Shown piece after piece: positions 50,060 through 62,229 of a stretch of DNA of 64,000 nucleotides. Source of the DNA: Prorocentrum cordatum. Its lineage: Eukaryota > Sar > Dinophyceae > Prorocentrales > Prorocentraceae. Position 1 is the first letter of the stretch. Each line of letters opens with the position of its first letter. Position numbers and translations under genes: made by a program. The stretch spans positions 26,001-90,000 of the forward strand of contig CAUYUJ010020536.1 of the NCBI GenBank assembly GCA_963575745.1, written 5' to 3'. The notes beneath the pieces were generated by a model that had not been told where the DNA came from, did no database searches, and was given only the letters and a program-made list of their open reading frames with translations.

Positions 50060-53000
50060 GGGCACCACGAGGAGACCAGCAGTACCACCACCACCACAAC
50101 GGCGACCAGCAGCACCATCGCTTCGACTGCGACCCGCAGCAGAACCACCACCAACACCACCACCACGAGAGCGACCCGCAGCACCACCACGACCACGACC
50201 AGGAGCACCACGACTGCGACCAGCAGCACCACGACTGCGACCAGCAGCAGCACAACCACGACTACGACCAGCAGCACCACCACCACCACGACCAGCAGCA
50301 CCACCAGCACCACCAGCACAAGCACCACCACCACGACTGCGACCAGCAGCACCACCACGACTACGACCAGCACCACCACGACTGCAACCAGCAGCAGCAC
50401 CACAACGGCGACCAGCAGCAGCACCACCACGACCAGTAGAACCACCAGCACCACCACGACGGCGACCAGCAGCCCCACGACTGCGACCAGCAGCGCCACG
50501 ACTGCGACCAGCAGCACCACGACTGCGACCAGCAGCAGCACCAGCACGACTGCGACCAGCAGCACCACCACCACGACAGCGACCCGCAGCACCACCACGA
50601 CCACGACCACGACCAGCAGCACCACGACCGCGACCAGCAACACCACGACTGCAACCGGGAGCAGCAGCACCGAGACAGCGACCAGCAGCACCACCACGAC
50701 CAGCACCACCAGCACAACCAGCACTACCACGACTGCGACCAGCAGCACCACCACCACTCCGACCAGCACCGCCACGACAACGACCAGCACCACGACTGCT
50801 ACCAGCAGCACGACGACTGCGACAAGCAGCAGCACCACCACGACTACGACCAGTAGCAGCACTACCACCACCACGACCAGCAGCACCACCAGCACCACCA
50901 GCACAAGCAGCACCACCACGACTGCGACCAGCAGCACAACCACGACTACGACCAGCACCGCCACGACTGCAACCAGCAGCAGCACCACAACGACCAGCAG
51001 CACCACCACCACGACCAGCAGCACCGCCAGCACCACTACGACGGCGACCAGCAGCCCCACGACTGCGACCAGCAGCACCACGACTGCGACCAGCAGCACC
51101 ACGACTGCGACCAGAAGCAGCACCACCACGACTGCGACCAGCACCACCACCACGACAGCGACCCGCAGCACCACCACGACCACGACCAGCAGCACTACGA
51201 CCACCACGACCAGCAGCACCACCAGCACCACTAGCACAAGCAGCACCACCACGACTGCGACCAGCAGCACCACCACGACTACGACCAGCACCGCCACGAC
51301 TGCAACCAGCAACAGCACCACCACGACCAGTAGCACCACCAGCACCACCACGACGGCGACCAGCAGCCCCACGACCGCGACCAGCAGCGCCACGACTGGG
51401 ACCAGCAGCACCACCACCACGACAGCGACCCGCAGCACCACCACGACCACGACCAGGAGCACCACGGCTGCGACCAGCAGCACGACGCCTGCGACCAGAA
51501 GCATCACCACGACTACGACCAGCAGCACCACCACCACCACGACCAGCAGCACCACCAGCACCACTAGCACAAGCAGCACCACTACGACTGCGACCAGCAG
51601 CACCACCACGACTACGACCAGCACCACTACGACTGCAACCAGCAGCAGCGCCACAACGACCAGCAGCACCACCACCACGACCAGCAGCACCACCAGCACC
51701 ACCACGACGGCGACCAGCAGCCCCACGACCGCGACCAACAGCGCCACGACTGCGACCAGCAGCACCACCACGACTACGACCAGCACCACCACGACAGCGA
51801 CCCGCAGCACCACCACGACCACGACCAGCAGCACCACCACGACCACCACGACGGCGACCAGCAGCCCCACGACCGCGACCAACAGCGCCACGACTGCGAC
51901 CAGCAGCACCACGACTGCGACCAGCAGCAGCACCACCACGACTGCGACAAGCAGCACCACCACCACGACTGCGACCCGCAGCACCACCACGACCACGACC
52001 ACGACCAGCAGCACCACGACAGCGACCAGCAGCACCACGACTGCAAGCGGGAGCAGCAGCACCGAGACTGCGACCAGCAGCGCCGCCACGACCAGCATCA
52101 CCAGCACAACCAGCACTACCACTACCACGACTGCGACCCGCAGCACCACCGCCACTACGACCAGCACCACCACGACTGCGACCAGCAGCAGCACCACAGA
52201 GACCAGCAGCACCACCACGACCAGCAGCACCATCAGCACCAACACGACGGCGACCAGCAGCCCCACGACTGCAGCCCCACGACTGCGACCAGCAGCGCCA
52301 CGACTGCGACCAGCAGCACCACGACTGCGACCAGCAGCAGCACCACCACGACAACGACCAGCAGTACCACCACTACGACCGCGACCCGCAGCACCACCAC
52401 GACCACGACCAGCAGCACCACGACTGCGACCAGCAGCGCCACGACCGCAACCGGGAGCAGCAGCACCGAGACAGCGGCCAGCAGCACCACCACGACGAGC
52501 ACCACCACCACAACCAGCAATACCACGACTGCGACCAGCAGCACCACCACGACTACAACCAGCACCACCACGACCGCGACCAGCAGCAGCACCACCACGA
52601 CCAGCAGCAGCACCACCTCGACCGCGACCAGCAGCACCACCACGACTACTACCAGCAGCACTACGACTGCCACCAGCAACACCACGACCACGACCAGCAG
52701 CAGCACGACCACGACTGCCACCAGCAGCTCCACCACCACGGCCAACAGCAGCACCAGCACCACCAGCACCACCAGCACCACCACTACTACGACTAGCACC
52801 ACCACGACAAGCAGCACCACCACAACCGCGACCAGCAGCTCCAACACGACTGCGACCAGCAGCCCCACGTCTGCGACCTGCAGCGCCACGACTGCGACTT
52901 GCCGCAGAACCACTACCAGCACCACCACCACGACTGCAACCCGCAGCACCACCACGACTGCGACCAGCAGCACCAAAACTGCGACCAGCAACACCACGAC

Positions 53001-53280
53001 TGCGACCAGCAACACCACGACTGCGACCAGCAGCAGCACCACCACGACTGCGACCAGCAGCAGCAGCACCACCACCAAGACCAGCACCACCAGCACAACC
53101 AGCACCACCACGACTGCGACCCCCAACACCACCACGACTACGACTCGCAGCACCACGACTGCGACCAGCAGCAGCACTACCACGACCGCAACCAGCAGCA
53201 GCACCACCAACACGACCACGACCAGCAGCAGCACCACCACGACTGCGACCAGCACCAATTCCGACCGGCAACACGACCCC
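50060..53280. repeat. Trinucleotide-based satellite, arm 2
   Basis: Units such as ACCAGCAGCACCACCACGAC and TGCGACCAGCAGCACCACGAC, complementary in type to the arm 1 satellite. Multiples of three give open frames over 900 codons on both strands, which are not supported as proteins. Confidence 0.93.
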
Positions 53281-53529
53281 CAGCAACGACGGGCACCACC
53301 TGCAACGACCAGCAGCAACGACGCGCACCTGCACGACGGCGCGCACCGACGACGCCCACCGCCCCTTCCCCTCGCCTTTCCCTCGGCCTCTGCCCCCTCG
53401 TCTCGGTCCCGTCTCGTTCGCCCCCTGCCCCCGCGTCGTTCGCCCCTCGCCGTTCGGGCCCGGCTCGCGCCCCTCGCCCCCTCGCCCTCCGTCCCCCGCC
53501 CGCCCCACCCCCGCCTGGAGCCCAGACCC

Positions 53530-56460
53530 AGCCGCGCCTGCGAGACAAGAGAGCAGTGGCAGCAGGCTATGGCGCTGCTGATTCCCAAACTGGGGCCCAA
53601 CGTCATCAGTTGCATCGCTGGGGCCAGCGCACGCGCGAAAAATGGGCAGCGGCAGTGGCAGCGAGCCAGGGAGGAGAGCGAGGCGGCAGAGGAGGAAATA
53701 GAAGAGGAGGAGAAGGCAGCGGACGAGCAGGACCAGGTCGAGGAGGAGGAGGAGGCGAAGATAATCGCGCTCGACGCCAGGCGGCAGTGGCAGCGAGCCA
53801 GGGAGTCAGGACGTGGAGGAGGAGGAGGAAGACGGGAGGTGATGGCGGAGCCAAGCGTCATCAGCTACAGCTCTGGGATCAGCGCACGCGCGAGAGGCGA
53901 GCAGTGGCAGCGGGCTCTCTCACTGCCCAGCGGGATGTGGGAGGCGAAGGTGGAGCCAAGTGACATCAGCTATAGCTTTGGGATCAGCACCTGCGCGAAA
54001 GACGAGCAGTGGCAGCGGGCTCTACCACTGCTCAGCGGGATGTGGGAAGTGAGGTTGGAGCCAAGTGGCATCAGATACAGCCCTGTGATCAGCGCGTGCG
54101 CGAACGGCGAGCAGTGGCAGCAGGCTCTCCCACTGCTCAGCGAGATGTGGGACGCGAAGGTGGAGCCAAGCATCATCAGCTACAGCTCTGGGATCAGCGC
54201 GTGCGCGAAAGGCGAGCAGTGGCAGCGGGCTCTATCGCTGCTCTGCGAGATGTGGGAAGTGAGGTGGGAGCCAGATGCCATCAGCTACAACTCTGGGATC
54301 AGCCCTGGGATCAGCGCGCGTACGAACGGCGAGCAGTGGCAGCGGGCTCAAACGCTGCTCTGCGAGATTTGGGAGGCGAAAGTGGAGCCAAGCGTCATCA
54401 GCTACAGCTCTGGGATCAGCGCGTGCACGAAAGGCGAGCAGTGGCAGCGGGCTCTATCGCTGCTCTGCGAGATTTGGGAAGTGAGGTTGGAGCCAGATGC
54501 CACCAGCTACAACTCCAGGATCAGCGCGTGCGCGAACGGCGAGCAGTGGCAGCGGGCTCTATCGCTGCTCTGCGAGATGCGGGAAGTGAGGTCGGAGCCA
54601 GATGCCATCAGCTACAACTCTGGGAACAGCCCTGGGATCAGAGCGTGTACGAACGGCGAGCTGTGGCAGCAGGGCTCTCCCGCTGCTCAAGCGAGAATGC
54701 GGGAGGCGAAGGTGGAGCCAAGTGTCATCAGCTACAGTTCTGGGATCAGCGCATGCGCGAGAGGCGAGCAGTGGCAGCGGGCTCTCTCACTGCCCAGCGA
54801 GATGGGGGAGGTGAAGGTGGAGCCAGATGCCATCAGCTATAGCTCTGGGATCAGCGCGTGCGTGAAAGACGAGCAGCGGCAGCGGGCTCTATCACTGCTC
54901 AGCGGGATGCGGGAAGTGAGATCGGAGCCGAATGTCATCAGCTACAGCTCTGGGATCAGCGCGTGCGCGAAAGGCGAGCAGTGGCAGCGGGCTCTATCGC
55001 TGCTCTGCGAGATGTGGGAAGTGAGGTTGGAGCCAGATGCCATCAGCTACAACTCTGGGATCAGCCCTGGGATCAGCGCGTGTACGAACGGCGAGCAGTG
55101 GCAGCAGGCTCTCCCGCTGCTCTGCGAGATGCGGGAGGCGAAGGTGGAGCCAAGTGTCATCAGCTACAGCTCTGGGATCAGCGCGTGCACGAAAGGCGAG
55201 CAGTGGCAGCGGGCTCTATCGCTGCTCTGCGAGATTTGGGAAGTGAGGTTGGAGCCAGATGCCATCAGCTACAACTCTGGGATCAGCGCGTGCGCGAACG
55301 GCGAGCAGTGGCAGCAGGCTCTCCCACTGCTCAGCGAGATGCGGGAGGCGAAGGTGGAGCCAAGCGTCATCAGCTACAGCTCTGGGATCAGCGCATGCGC
55401 GAGAGGCGAGCAGTGGCAGCGGGCTCTCTCACTGCCCAGCGAGATGGGGAGGCGAAGGTGGAGCCAGATGCCATCAGCTATAGCTCCGGGATCAGCGCGT
55501 GCGCGAAAGACGAGCAGTGGCAGCGGGCTCTATCACTGCTCAGCGGGATGTGGGAAGTGAGATCGGAGCCGAATGTCATCAGCTACAGCTCTGGGATCAG
55601 CGCGTGCGCGAAAGGCGAGCAGTGGCAGCGGGCTCTATCGCTGTTCTGCGAGATGTGGGAAGTGAGGTCGGAGCCAGATGCCATCAGCTACAACTCTGGG
55701 ATCAGCCCTGGGATCAGAGCGTGTACGAACGGCGAGCAGTGGCAGCAGGCTCTCCCGCTGCTCAGCGAGATGTGGGAGGCGAAGGTGGAGCCAAGCGTCA
55801 TCAGCTACAGCCCTGGGATCAGCGCGTGGACGAACGGCGAGCAGTGGCAGCGGGCTCTATCGCTGCTCAGCGAGATGTGGGAGGCGAAGGTGGAGCCAGA
55901 TGCCATCAGCTATAGCTCTGGGATCAGCGCGTGCGCGAAAGACGAGCAGTGGCAGCGGGCTCTATCACTGCTCAGCGGGATGCGGGAAGTGAGATCGGAG
56001 CCGAATGTCATCAGCTACAGCTCTGGGATCAGCGCGCGCGCGAAAGGCCAGCAGTGGCAGCGGGCTCTATCGCTGTTCTGCGAGATGTGGGAAGTGAGGT
56101 CGGAGCCAGATGCCATCAGCTACAACTCTGGGATCAGCCCTGGGATCTAGAGCGTGTACGAACGGCGAGCAGTGGCAGCAGGCTCTCCCACTGCTCAGCG
56201 AGATGCGGGAGGCGAAGGTGGAGCCAAGTGTCATCAGCTACAGCTCTGGGATCAGCGCGTGCACGAACGGCGAGCAGTGGCAGCGGGCTCTCTCGCTGCC
56301 CAGCGAGATGTGGGAGGCGAAGGTGGCGCCAAGTGTCATCAGCTACAATGCTGGGATCAGCGCGGGCGAGAAGAGGGGGCAGTGGCAACAGGCATTCGTG
56401 CTGCTCAGCGCGATGCTGGACGCGAAGCTGGGACCCGACGTCGTGGGTTACGGCAGGCGG
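53530..56460 (+). pseudogene. PPR protein, arm 2 copy, with two frameshifts
   Basis: The frame of the ATG at 53569 is preceded in phase by RACETREQWQQA, so the true start is further upstream. After LGPNVISCIAGASARAKNG and an acidic insert it runs directly into the PPR array (no stop near 53800, unlike arm 1). A lost G near 55446 (GAGATGGGGAGG where a sister repeat has one more G) shifts the frame. It continues from 54858-56150 until an inserted T (GGGATCTAGAGCG) creates a TAG at 56148. The final repeats continue in a third frame to about 56450. Units are the same 35-residue type as arm 1. Two separate single-base lesions point to loss of function, or to sequencing error in repeats. Confidence 0.83.
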
Positions 56461-56786
56461 GCAGGGCCGGCGGGCGCTGCGGCCGCGGGCCGCCGGGCTG
56501 GGGCAGCTCTGGCGGCCTTCGCGGGCGGCCTTGCCCGGGCACGGAGCGGAGCCGGCCGGGCCAGGGCCTCGAGCGCTCCCGCGGCCTCGAGGCCGAGGCA
56601 CACAGGGCGGCTCGGCCGGGAGGGCGGCGGGCGGCGGCGGCTGGCGGCGCGAAGACCGCGCGGTGGCCGGCGGGCCCGCCGGGCCGCCTAAGGCGACCGC
56701 GGGCGTCGGCAGCCCAGCCAGGGGGCCAGCCAGCCGGAGGGAGCCAGGTGCAGCGGCCCCTTTCGCTGCGGACTCGGCCAGGGACT
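56452..56786 (+). repeat. Module R, copy 3 (335 bp)
   Basis: Third copy of the GC-rich module, again immediately 3' of a PPR array. The far flank is GGGACTGGGACTGGG, which is shared only with arm 1. Confidence 0.75.
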
Positions 56787-56805
56787 GGGACTGGGACTGG
56801 GAGAG

Positions 56806-57575
56806 TCGTGGTCGGTGGTGTTGTGAGCTTGGTAGTCGGGCTGCGTGGTGGTTCGCTCTTCGATTTTTACGCTGCCCCGCGTCGCGCGCCGCCTCAGGTA
56901 GAGCCGGTCCTCGAGGTAGGTCTGTCGCCTGGAGAAAGATTCCTGCTGCCGCATGGTCTCGGCATGTTCGTGGTAGGCGTGTGCCTCTCTGTTCGCTCTC
57001 TCCCTCTTCTCGGCGCGGCGTCTGGAACGACGGCGGTTCCTCGTGGCGCACCGAGTGGGCGAAGGCGAACACCCAGCGCTGCGGAGTGTGAGCGTCTGAA
57101 AATCGACCGGTGGGTCTGTGAGTCTGGGTCGGCTGTCTGCGTCTTCGGACGGCGGGGCAGGTATGAGGCTGTGCTCGCCTTGAGCCAGGTGGCGGGAGGG
57201 GTTCAAGCGGAGGGGGTCGGGGGCAAGTCGTGTCGTTGGGTGGTCGGTCGTAGTCGTGGTCGTGGTTGTCTTTGTCAGCTCGCGGCCTGGAAGGGCCCCT
57301 CTCCTGACAGAGTTTCTCGCTCCGCGCCCGCCGTGGTGACGAGGTCTCGGCGCGCTCGCCCTTCGCCCCCCGCCTCCCTGCGCTCGTCTCCTTCGCCCAG
57401 CCAGCGTCCAGAGGCCTGGTGGCGAGCCCGGGTCCGGTGGGCGCCCCCCTTCGCCCGGAGCACTCCCCATGCTCCGAGCGTCGGCGCACGGACCCCGTGG
57501 CCCCCTGGAGGGCGCCATGCCTGCGCCCCGCGCGCGCCCCTCGCGCGCGCCGGCCGCTTGGCTCGGCTTGAGCCG
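56806..57575. other. Unassigned interval after arm 2
   Basis: No domain is recognised in any frame. Composition is less extreme than in the satellites. A minus-strand frame (about 57350-56800) is open but low in complexity. Confidence 0.3.
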
Positions 57576-57579
57576 AGGT

Positions 57580-60485
57580 CTTGAGCCAGTGCTCTCCTTG
57601 TTTTTCTGGGGGAACCTGTGCCAGTGGGAGGAGTCCCCCACGAAGATGGCGGCGCTTGGGAGGAGGTCCTGCTTTCGAGTCTCTTGTTCGCCCTTCTCGT
57701 TGTCTTTTGTTTTGTTCCCGCGTTTCTTGTAAATTGGAGCACGCGTTTGCCATCCATGGAGCAAGGCCGCAGAACGCTGACGCATGCCCGTGCGACGCCG
57801 GCGGTCTTGATTTGTCTCTCCTTCGGTCGCCCTCTCCGTTCTCGCGCCCTCTGCCGCCGCGTGCTGCCACCAAGCTCGGGCGAGCGGGCCAGGCGAGCAG
57901 GCCCCGTCGGTCGCCCCCGCCGGCGCCCTCGCCCGCGGACCCAAAGGAAGCGGGCCCGCGGGCTGCTCGGCGGCATCAGGTTGATCGGGCGCTCACGCCA
58001 CTGCGAGATAAAGTTATCCGTTGGGCGGCCGTAGGGAGCCGGCGTTGTGAGCAGACGGCCGCACTGTTAGATGCATAGGCTTTGCTAGAGCTAGCGCCGC
58101 CACGCCCGCTTGAGGTTACTCGGCAAGCGGGCACTGAAACGTCTTTGTTGTGGGCAATCGCCAAAGAGCTCGAGCAGTTTCTACGCAGGGAGATTGTCCC
58201 AACGCTGGAGGCGAATACGGCGACTGGATCGCCAGTTGCCTCCCCGCACGTAGGCCTCCCCGCACGTAGGCGGCTTGCACCCGTCAGTTGTCGGAGCAGG
58301 TAAGTATGGGCGTCGGCCAGGCCCCTCCACGAAATCCAGCCTGCGCTTGGCAATCCTCAACCCGGGACCCACGGGCTTCCTGCAACTAGGTCCGGATCTG
58401 TTGCTCGAGTGGCTTGAAGCCGTCGCGCACGCGCTGGTAGAGCGGGATGTCGACGCGTGCATTCTTCCAGGCGCGCGTTTTCCAGCCGGCGCCTCTTTGC
58501 CACCGCAATATACCCTGTCCACGGCGGGGGCCGGGACACTTGGGCGTCCATCGTTGCCCATGTGCGGCTGTTGCGACGTCGCTTTCCTGCTGCTCGCCTG
58601 CTTGTCGGAGGTGATGCGAACCTCCACTTGTCGTGCTGCGCTTACCACGCCGCTGGGTGCCTCTGCCCCGACTGTCGACAGAGAGCCCCAGATCGCGAGA
58701 TCCAGGCGTGGCTCGATGACGCAGGGCTCCGCGCTGACAACCCCCCTTTGCCTACTCACGTTTCTGGCGCGACGATTGATCTGTTCTTGGGGCCTGCCGA
58801 AGCTTACCTTCCTGTGTCTGTCTTTGATGAGTTCGTGGGCCTAGCGGACCACAAGCTTGTCCAGGTCGACGTTCCCTTCTCCCCGGCCCTTTTCGTGGTC
58901 TGCGGGCATTGGGCGGGCATCCTGGACGTCTGGGGACGAATGGGCGTCCGCGCTCGGAAGTATTTCGGATTTGCTGGGCGTGCTAGCAGACGCTGTGGAG
59001 CAGGCCGCCAGAAGCACGTAGCTTAGGCCGCCCTGGTTTGGGGGCAACGCCACTCGTCTGCAGCGCCGAGCTGCGCTCAACAACGCGGCTTGGGCGAGGG
59101 GCGCCACTTACGTCTTAGTAGGTCACGCTGCCGGGGCCACGAAGGTGAGCCGCGTTGGTGCTCGCGAGGGACGCGCGCCTTCACGAGCTCCTTCGAGTCC
59201 TGCGTCTTTCCCGACGCTGTGCTGTCCGAAGAGGCGTCCTCCGCATGCGCGCGGCGCGCCAGGAGGATGAAGTCTCAGTTTAATAATGGGGTTGGGAAGA
59301 CTTGCGTGCTTCCGATCTTTGGGGCGCGAGCCCCGTCGCACGCCGGCTGCCCAGTAGTGCTTGCGAATCGCCTGCTAGGTGTCCTGGCCGACGGGAACCT
59401 TACCTGTCTCCCCCTGCTCCGTGAGGTTGCGGCAATGGGAAATGACTGTTTCGGCAAATTGCTCCACGCTGCGCAAAGCGGAGGGTTCTCTATCCCTGTC
59501 GCAGCCGCCAAGGCCCCCTCATGCGTGGAATCCGCGGCGCTATGCGCAGCCCCGCTATAAGCGGGCACGCCAGGGGCGGAGGCCGCCCTCAAGAAGCTCC
59601 AAGTGAACTGGGGTCGGCGTCTGTTGGGCTGCCGAAGAGGCCCTCCCATAAGCATGCCGTTCTAGCCGTGCAGTGCGGCTGGCAAATTCGGCTCGGCACG
59701 CGTTTTTTGGAGAGGGTGCTCATGGCGAGAGCGCGCCTGCAGGTGCTGCCCTGCGATCACCAAGCGGCCGCAGTCCTTCGCGCAGCGAAGGATATGGGCA
59801 CCCCAACATGGGAGACCGCGTCGGCTTCTGGGCCGCCTGCCCTCCCCGCCTGCTGACCTGCTCTGCCACGCCATGTTGCTGCCTAAAAAGATCGAGGCTG
59901 CGCGGAGGGATCGCGCTGCCCGGAAGGAGGTGCTGAGGGAGCACCGGCTAGGTTGCGTGCGCCCGGCCTTGCTCCAGCACGACCGGGCTGCTTTTGTCGC
60001 GGCCGCGTCTCGGAAGTTCGAAGCCTTTAACCGTTCTTTTTGCGACCTGTGCCCTGGGCCCCCCCTCCCTGACCCTGGCCTCCTCGCGTGGAAGTCTGGG
60101 CCACACTTTTGGGGACGCTTTCAATTGTGGGCTGTGGCGCGTATGACTGGCGCTTGACCGCTCTCTGCGTTGGGGGGCGATGACCACCCATGCGCCCTTG
60201 AGAGACGCAGGGCACGCGGGCTTCGTAACGCGCCCTTGCGTCATGCAGTGGCGGTGTGCCCAGCGCTGGCGGTGCAGCGGCAAGAGATCTTCCCTCTGGG
60301 GCCTGACCACCAGCCTCGGCCTGTAGGCAGTGACCTTTTCATGCAACTTTTGTTTTGCGAGGGCGATGACGCCAGTGAGCGCGTGAAGCGCGTCTCGTTC
60401 GTGGACCGATCCATCGCGCGGGCTGCTCCGCGCCGTTCTTCTTCTCCCTGCTCTTCCTCGTCCTCCTCGTCTACTTCCAGTGACA

Positions 60486-60522
<37 letters not shown>

Positions 60523-60530
60523 TTTCTGAG
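57580..60530 (+). pseudogene. Degenerate LINE with APE-type endonuclease, RT apparently missing
   Basis: One plus-strand frame carries most coding-like pieces, separated by stops: ALTPLRDKVIRWAAVGSRR, a stop at 58076, then LWAIAKELEQFLRREIVP. The endonuclease begins in a neighbouring frame (about 58335, LRLAILNPGPTGFL, WLEAVAHALVERDVDACIL). It shifts near 58490 and continues with ARLLVGGDANLHLS, GATIDLFLG and GLADHKLVQVDV, the Asp-Asn, Ile-Asp and Asp-His motifs of this fold. A C-terminal-like block follows at 60170-60450 (DDHPCAL, LRHAVAVCPAL, RVKRVSFVDRS). Only about 1.1 kb separates endonuclease and C-terminal block and no RT motif is seen, so RT was probably deleted. It ends in a CT-rich tract at 60483-60530. 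Confidence 0.55.
60483..60530. repeat. (CT)n microsatellite
   Basis: TCTCTCTC with two interrupting TTTC steps. It may be the 3' tail of the degenerate LINE. Confidence 0.9.
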
Positions 60531-60534
60531 CCTC

Positions 60535-60855
60535 GGTGCCTAGCGGGAGGGGGGGGGCCCTTTACGGGCGACGCCGTTGCCGCTGGGTTGCAAGGCTTCA
60601 GAGCGGCCGAGTCTCACCTTCGCGGCGTCGCCCCGCAGCTGATTGTTGTGGGACGGGGCCGAGCTTTGCCACCCGAGACCTGCAGGGGAAGGATGGGGCG
60701 TGAAAGACCGCCCCTCCACTTCGTCGGCAGGAAGGCTCAGCGCGGCGCGCCCCCGCCACGGGCAGCAACGCTGACCCGCAGCGGCCGGGGGTCGCGCGCC
60801 GACGTAGCCCGCGCCGGCGCGGAGACCCGCGACCGCTGCAGGAGCGCGAAATGAA
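60535..60855. other. GC-rich interval, no recognised feature
   Basis: Separates the degenerate LINE from the tail of retroposon copy 3. No coding or repeat signal I can name. Confidence 0.4.
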
Positions 60856-60859
60856 ATGA

Positions 60860-60934
60860 ATGAAATGTTGTTGTTTTTGCTGTTGCTGTTGCTGCTGCTG
60901 TTGCTGTTGCTCTTGCTGTTGCTGTTGCTGTTGC

Positions 60935-60970
<36 letters not shown>

Positions 60971-61353
60971 GGTTGTTGTGGTTGTTGTGGTTGTTGTGGT
61001 TGTTGTGGTTGTTGTGGTTGTTGTGGTTGTTGTGGTTGTTGTGGTTGTTGTGGTTGTTGTGGTTGTTGTGGTTGTGGTTGTGGTTGTGGTTGTGGTTGTG
61101 GTTGTGGTTGTGGTTGTGGTTGTGGTTGTGGTTGTGGTTGTGGTTGTGGTTGTGGTTGTGGTTGTGGTTGTTGTTGTTGTTGTTGTTGTTGTTTGTGGTT
61201 GTGGTTTTGTGGTTTGGTTGTGGTTGTGTTGTGGTTGTGGTTGTGGTTGTGGTTGTGGTTGTGGTTGTGGTTGTGGTTGGTTGGTTGTGGGTTGTGGTGT
61301 GTTGGGGTTGTGGTTGTTGTTGTTGTTGTTGTTGTTGTTGTCGTCGTCCGTCG

Positions 61354-61396
<43 letters not shown>

Positions 61397-62215
61397 TGTT
61401 GTTCTTGCAAAAACGGTTGTTGTTGTTGTATGTCCGTGTTGAACATTATTCTTCTAAAGAATAATTTATTGGGGGTTGGGACCCCTGGTGCACGACCCAA
61501 AAAAACCAACCGACAACCCCGCCGCGCCTAGGCCGCAGCTACATTTTTCATCATTTTCGTGAGGAAGCCTCAGAAAAGAGGGTGTGTACAGGATCCGGTT
61601 GTTTTGTTGTAATCCGCTTTCCCTTGCAAAAAACAATAGAAAATGACATTTCTTGTTCTAATATAACCAAATTTCAAGAATCCCTTGCAAAAAATAAGGT
61701 AAAGTGACATTCGCGCGCGCAAGACGAAAATCCTTCCAAAACCTTCAAGTTTTCGTAAGCGAATTTTAATATAAAAACCTCAAAAAATGTTTTTCCAAAA
61801 AAAAAAAAAAAAAAAAAATGTCAAAATGTCATCCCGCGCGCTCTTGCGGATTCGTGGGAAACCCAACACTTTTTAATCATTTCTGTCAAACGGGCTTTTG
61901 CGAGCAACTTTTTCGAACTTCTGCAACAACGGTTGCGCACCTGCCAGGGCCACATCCCTGTCAAATAATACCATGCGGGACACATTCGTTTTTTCTTCGC
62001 GCGCGCACGCCGTCGTCGTCGGCCGCGGGGCCCTGAATAGTAGCCACGTCGTCCCATGCACAAGTGGAAGAGTGTCCCACGGTCATAGGGCGGGAAGCTG
62101 GGTGTGGGTGGTGGCGAAGAGTCGTTTGGAAATTTGGTAGACTTGAACCGGCCCACCCCACAAAGTGGGGGTTTGCCCGCCTCCTATGAAAACCCTGCAC
62201 TTGTGATACGAGTGT
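60860..62215 (-). mobile_element. Retroposon family copy 3, short form, with very long (AAC)n-type tail
   Basis: On the plus strand: (TTG/TTGTGG/TCG)n tail from 60860 to about 61440, then GAACATTATTCTTCTAAAGAAT, the AT-rich body (about 61530-62010), then the GC block with GTCGTCGTCGGCCGCGGGGC shared with copy 1. The 5' block with the CCCCAC-AAA-GTGGGG hairpin follows at about 62155-62171. It ends with AAAACCCTGCACTTGTG. The body lacks the extra segment found in copies 2 and 4. Confidence 0.75.
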
Positions 62216-62229
62216 CCCCACGTGGCTAG

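Larger units (their letters stand above)
49810..56805 (+). repeat. Inverted duplication, arm 2 (about 7.0 kb)
   Basis: Reverse complement of 22278-28950, with the same order of endonuclease tail, satellite, acidic/PPR start, PPR array and module R. It ends at GGGACTGGGAGAG, after which the sequence is unrelated to arm 1. Confidence 0.85.

Noticed and set aside
49766-53581. 1271-codon plus and 1203-codon minus open frames over the arm 2 satellite
   Set aside because: Same artefact. They overlap one another on opposite strands and consist only of Thr/Ser/Arg/Pro or Val/Leu/Gly repeats.
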